Below are positions 10,710 through 22,200 of a stretch of DNA of 64,000 nucleotides, in pieces. How positions within the stretch are numbered: position 1 is the stretch's first letter; each line of letters starts with the position of its first letter. The translations under genes were made by a program, and so were the position numbers. The notes under the pieces are model-generated. The model ran no database searches. It was not told where the DNA came from and saw only the letters and a program-made list of their open reading frames with translations. This stretch comes from Aculops lycopersici (lineage: Eukaryota; Arthropoda; Arachnida; Trombidiformes; Eriophyidae), in NCBI GenBank assembly GCA_015350385.1, contig WNKI01000002.1:1458895-1522894 (forward strand). Direction: 5' to 3'.

Positions 10710-12769
10710 CTCAGGGCCGTTGGTACGGTTTGTTGTTTGACTGAATGAATGAACAAAAAGAGACCATGAGTTTGATATTTTTTAGCCTACGAGATAGTCT
10801 CACATTTTGATCGATCGCTTGATCAGTTTGAACTTTGCGAGTATTAAGGAGACGGATAAGAATGTTTGATGCCACTTTGAGTTGATTGAGAGTTGGAGAC
10901 GAGAGTCGTAAGTAGCAAGTTGCTAATTTGACTCGACTGTCCTAGTTGCGCCTCAAAGCGACACAAGAGAGCAGTCAAATTGCGTTGAACACACAACTGC
11001 AACGGCGCTTAGGTCACGCGCTCTTAACGGTCAACCACCGAGAACCAGCAATGAAACGCAACCCAAAGAAACTGGGCGCCTCCGAATTCAATTACGTAAC
11101 GTCGGCGCGGTTCCCATGCCGAGTGTTTGTTGTGTCTGTGTCCCGTTGGCCGGCAGCATCCCCGTTGCTCGTGGCTGTCGCTAATAATCTTGGCGGAACT
11201 ACAATAGACTTCATCTCATATCATGCGGCCAATTTTCAGCTTCCAGCAACGAGAAATTGAACCGTTTGTCCCTTAAAAATGACGTGAAGTTCAATGGTGT
11301 GTTACCATTTATTAGACCATCTTTGAGTTGGTTTCTATCTTTCTCTCCTTCTCTTCCTCTCAGTTGCACCATCTAAAATCAAGCTAGCTGGCTGTCAGGT
11401 GGTTTACTCGCTGCCACCGCCGCTGCTGCGACTACGTGATTGGCTTTGGACTCCACTACAAAACTCGATGCCACCAAACTCGATACTGCCACTACTATTA
11501 CCACTTGCAACCAAAAGACGAGCAGCTGACCACAATGGACCTCTCGAGTTGGTTGCTCACTTGCCTTCGACTCGAAACTAGCGCGACAGCAGCGCAAGTG
11601 CCCTAATTGATTTGTCGTTCGCGCTTCGGGTGGTCAGTCACACCGAGCGAGCGAGCCACTTGCTCGCCACTCCGTGTTGCCCGGAAGTCGCGCCTCCTTT
11701 GCTATCTCCAAGAGAACCACTCGACGTGCCGGCCGCCTAATGACAGTGCCAAATGTTGCCACTGCCGCCTGTCCGTTCGTCTGGATCCTTTTGCAATCCG
11801 AGGCCCAAATTCTCGTTGGCCCCGGTCACCGTGACCAACAAACTTGTTCATGTATAAACAAGTTGCAAAGGCGAGCAAACGCGCGTCCCGCTCGCGCTCA
11901 TGTCAAGACTCAAGTGTCAACTGGCCGCTGCTCACTTCGGTTGCCATCACCGCTGCTCGCTGCAAGTGACAATTCGCCTTGGTTCTCAGCCTCAACAAAC
12001 TTCAGTCAGAATACCACCGGACAGCGAGGCTAAATTGGCCTCTGGTCCCTCGCAAGTTGTAAGTCGCAACTAGCGACTCGCGAGACTAGAGAGTGATGGC
12101 ACCGAAACCTCCGCGATTTGGGCTGCATTTATAATAAGACCGATCAGAGTGAGTCTCTGCTTGTAATAACACTAGAATTCGATACTCTAAAGCAGAGATC
12201 AGTTGCGTCGCCTCAAATCGAATGGGAGAAAACTGGATTCCAGTGGACAACTGTTCCTTGAGGCGGAAGTGGCCATAGTTTCAAATCAAATTCAATCGAT
12301 CGCTCGGCTCAAATGGCATCACAGTCACATCGCATTGCTTCGAGAGGCGCTCTGGTGTGACAGAGCCGATGACATGATATCATAACAGCCGCAGCGATTA
12401 TATTTGAGTGGCCACTGGCCAGCGGAGATTGCGTTTTGATCGGCGCTCATCTCGCGCTCACTCAGGTTCAGTGGCCGTCGCTGCCACTTGGATTATTATT
12501 ATTATGATTGCCAATGCTCAATAGTATCAATAGTAACGATACCAAGTCTCAATAGTTTGGGGCCAAGTGAAATTAGATCTGCCGAGAGAGCTCGCCTCTG
12601 GTTTTGCAACTCGCCCGTTTGACGCTTGACGAGCCGCTCATCGGGTTAGAGTGCCAGGTAGAGGTTAGAATGCGGGCGAGGCTCGCGGATAAACTCCGAG
12701 GATGCCATTTGATTTTGTCGGCCGGAAGTAGGCTACCTGCCTCCTTTCTTTTCGCTCAGTTAGCCCCCG

Positions 12770-12800
<31 letters not shown>

Positions 12801-12837
12801 CGAGATGAGATAACAAAACCGTTTGGTAACAAATAGA
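10710..12837. other. Non-coding region between beta-sarcoglycan and the giant gene
   Basis: The two genes converge, so both 3' UTRs should lie here. I found no clear AATAAA close behind the sarcoglycan stop. The frames present are short and lack family features. A (GA)n microsatellite lies near the right end. Confidence 0.5.
12773..12800. repeat. (GA)n microsatellite
   Basis: About 14 GA units follow GCCCCCGAAC. It lies just beyond the probable polyadenylation site of the minus-strand giant gene. Confidence 0.95.
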
Positions 12838-12843
12838 TTTATT
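12838..12843 (-). other. Probable polyadenylation signal of the giant gene
   Basis: AATAAA on the minus strand, about 360 bases beyond the stop codon of the giant frame. The interval is a T- and A-rich 3' UTR without a protein-like frame. Confidence 0.5.
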
Positions 12844-13202
12844 TTACCTTTCAAACATAATATAACAAATAGAATACAGACGCTCGCTTGCTTTTCCTAT
12901 TGGCAAAGAAAAAAACAAATCGTCGTCGTGGTCGCTATGTACAAAAGTGAACAGTGAGTACTTGTGAGCAATTCCTTTTCTTTCTTTTTTCTTTCCAACT
13001 TGTTAGTTGTGGCAGTTTCTTTAGTTTCTCCCCCTAAGCATTTCATTGTACAATACTATCTAATATCAAAATAGATACCTGGCTCTTTGGTTTAGTTCTT
13101 TGATTCAGTTTGGTTTGATTTAGTTTAGTTTTTCTTTTCTATTGTTGTGATTTGGTTTTGGTATACTATCATCTGTGGTGCTATCAACTCACCAAATCTG
13201 AT

Positions 13203-16200
13203 CTAGTCTTTGCTGTGTCTGTCTGCATTCAACTCGTTGTTTGAGGGCAACGAGTTGGTGGCCATAGGGTCAGGTAGTAAATGACCAGCAGCCGAGGATA
13301 GCAAACTTATTGCTGTGGCTGATTCCTGATCGCTATTTGACGACCTGAGACTCATAATCTCGCCGGAAGTTGAGGGGGAGGACAACGATAATTTGCGTAC
13401 TCGTTGCAACAAACTGTCGCCACTCTCGTCATCTTCCGATTCCAGGTTGGTGGTTGGGGGCGATGGCTGTGGTAGAGGTAGAGGCGTTGGCAGCAAACTG
13501 CCACTGTCGCTGCTGATATCTGTGCGCTTCTCAATGGCGTCGGCTGCTATGCTAACGTCGCTAGGTGCACCGCTACTACTACTACTACTACTAGTTGGTG
13601 ACAAGCTGACGACAGCCGAGAGCTGGTCGTTGCTGCTCAGGGAGGAATGCGAGCGTACAGTGAACGATGTGCCCGACACTGTAAGTGACGACTGAGTGGG
13701 CGTGACGGGCGGGCTTGTTTCCAAGTTGCTCACCGCCGACCCCTGACTAATGGCCGAGGATGTTGTTGCACTCGGCATAGACTGCGCTGTTGACGGCACC
13801 GAAGCAGATGATGATGTTTGCGAATCTTGCGGGCTCCCGGCGGAACTTGTGACCGATAAACGAAACGAGGTAGGCGCGGTTCGGGATTCGGTCGTCTTAG
13901 CTGGCCGGTGGTTGTTGTGCTGGTTGCTGTCCTGGTCTATGGGCGGATCAGCGGAAAAAGGTCGGTGGTTCGCGGGCGCCATGTTATTGTTCGATTGTCT
14001 CTTAGTTGTTAAAGCCTCCAACTGGTCTTGTTTGTTTTGATCCTCAGCGACTTCCGGTTTGTGGTTACGGTGATTGGATTGCAACTGATGATTGAGGTTA
14101 TGATTAGGAAATAAACGAGCGGCCAACTCGGCGGTGCTAGTTCCATCGCTAACCGGCACCAGCTCAACCACTGCCGAGTCCATCGACTCGGCCTCTTGGC
14201 GATCCGTTGGGTTGTTTATGTGGCTGTCCGTTACTATCGGATACGTGGTGGTTGTAAATGACACAGATGGTGGAGCGGTGGTAGTAGAGGTGCTTGTTGT
14301 TGTTGTCGTTGTAGATGTGGTTGTGGTGCTTGACAATGAGCCAGTGCCTCTACCCGAGCTAGGCTCCGGTACCAAAGGTCTATGTTTTGGGGATGAGTAT
14401 TGATGCTGGTGGTTGTAGTTGTGATTTTGGTTGTGTTTGTGATAGGAACTCGATTGTTTTGAGTGAATCTTGGTCCCAGGAGCGGGCTCTTCTGGCAAGT
14501 TATATTGTTTTACTGCTTGCCCACTTCCGTTTCCGTTTGCGTAAGCCTGATGAGTCATGCCGCCCACAATCCAAGCCTGCTCGCTGCGGCTCGTCTCTGA
14601 GGAGTTCAGTCCGTCGGTTGAAACGCCATTCTTGGTTCTATTACTCGATCCCCCGTTTCCCATACCTTGCCACCTGATTTTGGACTTCGGTGGCCGAGTG
14701 AACGAGTCGCGAATGAGTGAAGCAATCGAAGAGGAATTGTTCGATGGAGTACCTGTTGGCTTAACTTGCTGAGCCACCATTACCATCGAGTTAACTCGTC
14801 TTGGTGAGCTGGTCGTGGTGGTGGTTGTAGAAACGGATGCGGTTGCGACGCTCATTGAACTTCCGCTCGCCGAATTGCCATTGTGGATCAGGGGAGACTC
14901 GCCGCCTGTCGTCTGGTTCGCACTTGTTGGTGATTTTGTAGGTGAACTCACCTGACTCGTTGAGCTACTCCAATCGTTTCCATTGGCTCGCATTTGCGCT
15001 CGCTTTGGCATTTTCAGGGGTCGCCTCCGATGTTGTTGCAGCTGCGGTTGGCTACCCGCAATGCCCACTTGTTGGATCACGCGCTCCGGCTTCAGGCTCA
15101 CAAAAACCACCGGCTGCTCGCTGTTGTTCGTGTCGTTGACTTGCTTCACTGTCTCAGCTGATGGTTGTGACGACAAAGTGGACTCGACTGGCAACTCTCG
15201 GCTACCTGTCACAATGACAGGCTGGTCAACTAAAACAGATTGGTCCTGATTCTGTGGCTGTTGGTTTTTGTGACTCGCATACTGGGCGCTGAAGTTGCCC
15301 TCGACGACCATTGGCCTCAGCGGCGACGAGTACTGCGTTGATATGCCACCTGTAACCACTTGCTCTCGCACCGACGATGGATTTTCATTTCCAATCACCT
15401 GGACCGAAGAGTGATGCGGCTGTTGGCTTTCTCTAATCTCAGGACTAGACAAATTTCCATGGTTTATCGGCTTGAAGTCATACTCTAAACTGTTGACTTC
15501 CTCGATACCAACTGGTCGGTGGTGGTGGTGTTGGTTTTGGATCACCCTGGACTTGTAAACACGAGGATGCTTGTGTTGTGACAGCGTATGCTGCACCATA
15601 GGTTGCTGGTTTTGATCAACCATCTGTTGCTGTTGTTGCTCGATTTCGACTGACTCGTTGCCGCTCAACTGCCGCTCTAGCGGACCCTCGTGGGGCTCAT
15701 AAACTTGGTGGCTTGGAATCTGTTGTTGATTCTGATCCTCGCTTGCTGGTTGTTGTTGGTGGTCGGTTACTGCAGGTTCTATGATTTCAATGGGAATCGT
15801 ATCCGAGTTGGAGGTAACCAGGTAATTTTGGCTATTACCTGGAGGTCTCTTGATGGTCGTTCCATTGGATAGCGGAACAATCAGCTCTTGCCGAACATCA
15901 GGCTGTGCCTTTATGACTTGATAGTCGGCATTGATACTCGAGGGTTGTTGCTCTCGAAAGTCATCATCATGCGCCTGTTTCCCTCTTGACTGATTACTAG
16001 TCACCCGGTACTTATTCGAAAACGTTGGCTGCTGCTGCACATAGTGCACACCTGTGGCAACAACCTGTGTCGATTGTGGTCTCGTTTGCTGTTTAGCTCC
16101 TGGGACAACCCGCTCCAGCTCGTAATGTTCCTCGTTGCTCGAGGAGTCGCCACCCCCGTTTTGCTGCTGCTGCTGAGGTTGAGGTTGTTGTCCCGGATGG

Positions 16201-19200
16201 TCGTCTGCTACCACAACCTGATGATGCTCTTGCTGATGCTCAAAGTTTGTCTGTGGCCGACTGTGGTACTCGTGAATAATCTGTGGCGCGTTATTCTCAT
16301 CCGCTTCCGGCTCGTCTCTTGAAGGTTGCACTGGCGTATCAACAATTTCATGGTAGTCTACAGATTGGGTTGCATTGGGCTTCACCATCAACCTTGTGCC
16401 ATTGTTGATTTGATTTAGGTTCAGCCGAACTCTTGCAGGTAAATTGAATGGTCTCTTGTGTTGGATCGACGTTGGCTGGTGTGCCACTTGCGGTTGCTCT
16501 TCTGTTATATAAGTCCCATCGCTGGTCACCAGGTTGCCGCTTACATCGGCCATTACATTGTGCATTTGATTCTGGTGCTCGGATTGCTGTTGTTGTTGTT
16601 GCTGCTGTTGACTTGAAACAGATAAAGGTAAATCTTCGCTTGGGCCCTCAAAGGTACTGTTTGTCTCGATGATACCTGTTTCGTTTGTTGTAGCGGCATC
16701 CATCGGTAATTGGTTGATATTGAATAAGTCATTTGGACTTCCAAGAATGGAAGAGTTGGAATTCAGTAAATTTGAGCCACCGATCGGCTCAGTTGAGTTA
16801 TGATCCAGATAGACGCTTTCACTATTTTCAGGATCGTAAATGTCGCCGCCTAGAGAAGTTGGAATCTCGTTTGCGCCAGTTTCAATTACACTTCCGTTCA
16901 AATGATGAAACGTGGCACCATTACCGTCGCTAAAACCCGCTTGCTTCAACTTCGGCTGCCTCAGGCCACTGGGCTGATATTGTTGCTGTGGAAACAATTG
17001 AACTTGAGAGGGTCCTCCTTGAATTTGTGGCGCCTGATGGATAACTTTTCCCACTTGTTGCATAATTGGATTCACAGATCTAGAAAACTGCTGCTGATTA
17101 TTCACCTGTTGTCTTGGCACCTGTTGCTGCTGATTGGCGGCAAGATTATTATTCAGTTGGAATTGTTGGTCAAAATGTGCCACTTGCTTTTGTTGTGTTG
17201 GTTGCTGCTGCTGCTGCAAGTTGCCGTAATAACTTGACGAGGAGATCGTCTGCTCCGCGGGTTGCGGTTGGAATGTTGTCGGCAACATAAAGCTGGACGG
17301 GTGAAACTTAGCGCCAGGCGACAGCATGTAGCTACTGGGTCGCTGCGAACCTTGCGAGCCGAGCACGTTTGGCCACTTCGAGCCAGAGAGTGGATTCGCT
17401 AGCTTAAAAGTGGAATAGAGATGCTGTCTAAATTTGCTAGCCATTGAATTGATCGAGGGAATCAACTTGGGCAATCGGGGTCTCGGCAAGTAATTTGAGC
17501 CGAATAAATTAGAACTTGGCGGAATAAAGAGGTTCTGTTGCTGTTGGTTGAGTAGTTGTTGTTGAAATTGTTGCTGCTGTTCCGATGTAAAGTCACCCGA
17601 CGACGAGGGACTTGGTTGTTGTCGTTTGTGTTGCGAGCTGGCCGCTGCTGCTGCCGCAGATGCGGATGCAAACTCATCACTTGAACCAGAACTAGCCAGT
17701 AGAGCATTCAAATTCGTCACTTCATCTTGACCAGCCATCAGTTTGCTCGCCTGCTCGCTCGTCAGAACGGTCTCGCCACTTCCGGTCCCCGATGTCGCTG
17801 TCGCATCACCTGAATGACTCATTAAAGTTTCGACTGTCTTTGAAGGAGAGGTAAACATTTCGGCGTCCGTGTAGCTGATGGACGAACCTCCATCGCTAGC
17901 TAGCTGATGATCCAAGTTTGTCGTGTTACTTTTGTAGACTCCTCGAGGATCTTGTTGTTGTAAGTGCTGTTGCTGTTGCTGTTGATACTGAATCATCATT
18001 TGTGGTCCATCGTTTTGAGCAAATTGATTATAATTACTGCTTGCCGCTTGTCTCTGTACCTGATTGCTGGTGGTTGCGTAATCTCGATGCAGTTGCTGCA
18101 GTCGATTCGGTGGTTGTGGCGCCCCATAGAGCATATGTTGTCTAGAGTCAATTGGTACGCTGGTCAAGCTGCCAATTTGCTCAGGGTAGCCTTTAGGCAT
18201 AGACGGTGTCTGTTGATGGGGATGCTGCGTCAATTGAACCTGTTGCTTTGGAACAGACACTTGTTGCTGCTTTTGTTCTAGGAGTTGAAGTTGGTGTTGT
18301 GATTGGATTTGAGGCTGAGTCATGGATGGACTGGCGTTAAATGCGCGCAAGGTGGTTGGACGACGTTGGAACAAAGAACCTGAACCATTAGATCTAGGCG
18401 ACAATCGTTGGTGCGGCCATTCAATGGTGTGGGTGTCACTAGTTGTACGTCTCAAATTAACAAGTGGTCGAGAGTAATTAAACGAGTCGCCTGTTAAGTT
18501 GTCCAAATTGTTATTATTCGACTCGCCTCCGCCGGCACCACCACCAAACAAACCACTTGTTGATGTTGAGTGATCGTAAAGTTGCAAGTCTATCAATGCT
18601 CTAGCCAGTGACTTCCAGTTATCTTGGCGATTGTTCGCCACAAACATAGGTGGTCTAAATGGTGGTAAATTATTGTAAAATTGACCGGAGTTTGCTAGTT
18701 GATGTTGAGCAGTTAGCTGGTTAAAATTCATTGCTCTTAATTGATTTATGTTGGCGGCAACTTGTTGCATCTGTTTTGTTGGCGGCATCATCATTTGACG
18801 GTCCTGCTGATGCTGTTGAATTTGCATAGGAGTTCCAGGAATTTGAGATCTCGTCATTGGAAACTGGATTTGAGGATACCTCTGATTAGAGGCTGCAAAG
18901 TTGGGATCTGTCACAAAGCTATACGGCGACATTTGCTGACTCAAATGACTTATTAGAGGCAATAGGTGCTGCTGATTCTGGCTCGTGGTCGGCCAATCGA
19001 TGGGTCTATTTCCAGCTCCACCTTGAATTTGTTGCTGTTGGTACCAACTTCTAATTGGATTAGCGAAGCGATTGAAGTTATCTAAACTACTGATTCCAGG
19101 TGGAGACATCATAATTGAGGGACTCACAATATTGTTCAACTTTTGGGCCACACTAACAGGTTGCTGCTGCGAACCGGAAGCTTGCATGTAAGTGGCGGTT

Positions 19201-22200
19201 GTTGGCGAGGATGTTGTCATTGTGGTAGGAAATTGTGGACTCAGGAGGGCGGATATGTTGGTCGATTGGGCGGAGGGCAACAAGCTAGCATTGGACCGAC
19301 TAAACGACGTCATCTTGCGCAATTTGCTCAGTGGTTTTCGCGACGATTTCAATAAATCCTCCGAAAGTTTCTTGATCCTTTGTCTCGCTCCAGGTAAAGA
19401 GGATTGGTGTTGTTGTAACTGCTTGTTTAAAACTCCCGGTTCGTTGGCTGGGGGCTCGAGTACATTGCTACTCTGAGCATCGAGCTCTTGGAGAAAATTC
19501 AACTCAGACTCGTGATCCAATTGACTGGTAGCCATCGACTGGCCAAATGCTTGTCCCATCTGACTGTCACCACTTGGATCTTGGTATTGATTGAAATTTG
19601 GCGCTAATTTTGGTGATTGTTGTTGCTGGATTGACTCAACACTAGCCTGGTTATTACTATTTCCGTTCAAAGGCGCATAAGATGCCACTTGCATCGAGTG
19701 AGATCCATACATTCCGCTGGCAGTTTGTTGGCTCATCTGTTGTTGTTGATGTTGGTGTTGACTAAATTGTAAAGCTTTAGTCAGGAGGTCACTTTCTAAT
19801 AAATTTTGATTATCAACAAGTGGAATAAAGGCTGACTTGGTGCCACCGTAGCTCATTATCGCGAGTTGAGTTGTTGGTGTTGGCGACGGAGCAACCACTT
19901 GCGGCCGGAGCTGTGATTCTGATTGGGCTAAGCTCGTCTCGTTGTCCTTTTTCCCCGCGCCCATCAAAAACCTTGCCGGCCTCTTGACCAACTTGCTCAC
20001 TTGTTCCACTATACTTCTCTTGGTTAAATGACGACTTTCAGGTGTTGGAGAATTCAAACCACTAGCACCAGTGGAGCTGACCACTGCTCTGTTCAATCTC
20101 AACAGCTTTTGTGCTCTTTGCCACAAGCTCGAGCGCTTGGGCGCTGGAGGTCTTGTCGAGATAGTTAGTGAGACGTAGTTTGTGTTGCCCGACGTCGAGG
20201 TAACCATGTGGTCCTTTGGTGCTGCCGATAAGGGCACCGAAGGCTGCGTTGTTGGTCTCCAATTGCCTAACGAAAGGTGATTCCTTGGTCTGGACCAAGT
20301 GCCAGTGACACTCGAGGCCATTGGTAGCAGCATATCGCCTTGCACCTGGCCAGCAGCCACCTGTTTGTTGACATTATTGAGCTCGTTCAATTTTGAATCT
20401 GGTATTAGGTAACTCGGCGGCGGGGCCACATGATTAACCTTGATCAAAGTCTTGGCAGCCTCACTACCGTATCCCATGGGCCAACCGAATGGATCCGATA
20501 CCGAGACGGGAGTCGCTAGTGGCAATGCGGCACTAATTCCCTTCTTAACAAACTGCTTGCTCTCGACCACTTTTTGATTATTATTGGATTGTGCGTTAAA
20601 ATTAGCTTGTTGCGTCATCGGCGACAGCGTTTGAGGTGGTGATTCGAAGGTACTCATTGGCATGGCAGCCGCTGTGCCCATTCCCATAAAATTGGCGGCC
20701 GCCGCTGAGAAAGCGTCATTATCCAGGGCACCAGTTGTTCCATAAGGCGAAGCGAAGGGCCCAAAACCAAAGCCAGGCTCAACAAATGCAACCTCATGAG
20801 GATTTGAAGCCGAGGCCATGGCCTGCGCTAACTCTGCCCAAGCGCCATTATTCTGGCTGCCGAATGGATGGTCGGCGGGCGGAACTACGCTCGCGAGGGG
20901 AGTGGCTCGGCCCGCGTAAGCGTGGCCGTTTGTTGTCCCGCCACCTGAGGCTGGATTGAAGGCAAGCGTAGGGTCGCCTCCGAAAGCGTTAACCATACGC
21001 ATAGCGCTAAGTGGCCGACGAGACATGAGTGTAGCAGACTGTTGGCCCGCTTCGCGATGCTGCGGCGGCAAGTGAGCGTTTGTTAGCGGAACCTTGCCAA
21101 TTACATCAACCACATGTTGACCGTTACTGTTTCCGTTTCCGGTCGGTCCATTCTGATGCTGATGCTGTTGGTTCTCTTGATGTTCTATTGCCTCCCTAGT
21201 TGGTGCATCCCAAAAGAACTGATTTGGACGGACGGCAGCGTGGGTTTTAACATTGATTGTGAGCATGTCGCTTCCTGTTGGACTATCGCCGCCGCCGTTT
21301 CCGGAAGTCGACGAGGTAGATAGAATCTGACTGCTTGTTGGTGCATTTCGTACACCTCGCTGAACGGTTTGGTGTTGCAACTGTTGCTTGTTCGAAGTTA
21401 GCGAGCTAACAGGTGGTGGCACATGAACTGACGGTTGCTGCGAGTTTTGTTGCTGATGGATGATGGGCTGCGAGTGAGGTGACGTCAGAGATAGTAGTTG
21501 TGGTTGTTGTGAGTTTAAACTTTGTTGGCTTAATTGAGGCGATGGCATGTTGTAGACATTTGTAGTTGGCGGGGGTGCCGTTAGAGGCTCCGTGGCTGGC
21601 AATCGAGCTCCCGAACTCATAGATGAACCATAAATTGAAGGCGAGTTCAAGATGTTTCCGATGGCCGTTGCTCTCATATCTGAGGCGCTATCTGCTCGGA
21701 AACTCTGGTAGTCGCTGTGAGGTGCAAACTGATTTCGCATGGGACTAGCATTGTATTGTCTCAAGTTTCCATTCAATTGATTATGTTGTTGTTGCTGCTG
21801 TTGATAGAGAGAAAAATAGTCGACTCCATCGCTCGTCGGTTGTGGGTATGGAAATGTGGTAATGGACCACGTGGAATTAGGCGTCACTTGTTGTCGATAG
21901 TCGTTGTGACGTCCAAACTGATTCACCCGTTGAAATTGATCCATCGGCTGTGCGGACGACACCCTGGCCACATAGTGATGTGGCGCCGATTCCATCCTCA
22001 TGTTAAATCTGCCGTCTTGTTGTTGTTGTTGGAATTGATGCTGCGGTTGCTGGTTCAATTGCTTTTGAGTTGGTATCCGTGGAAACATAGCTAGCGATTG
22101 GCCCTGTGAATGATGCTGATGTTGGTAATCATGGAATTTGTGTTGCTGATTGAATCGATTTTGTGACGTCTGAATTGGAAGACTTGGTTGTGGCGAAAAG

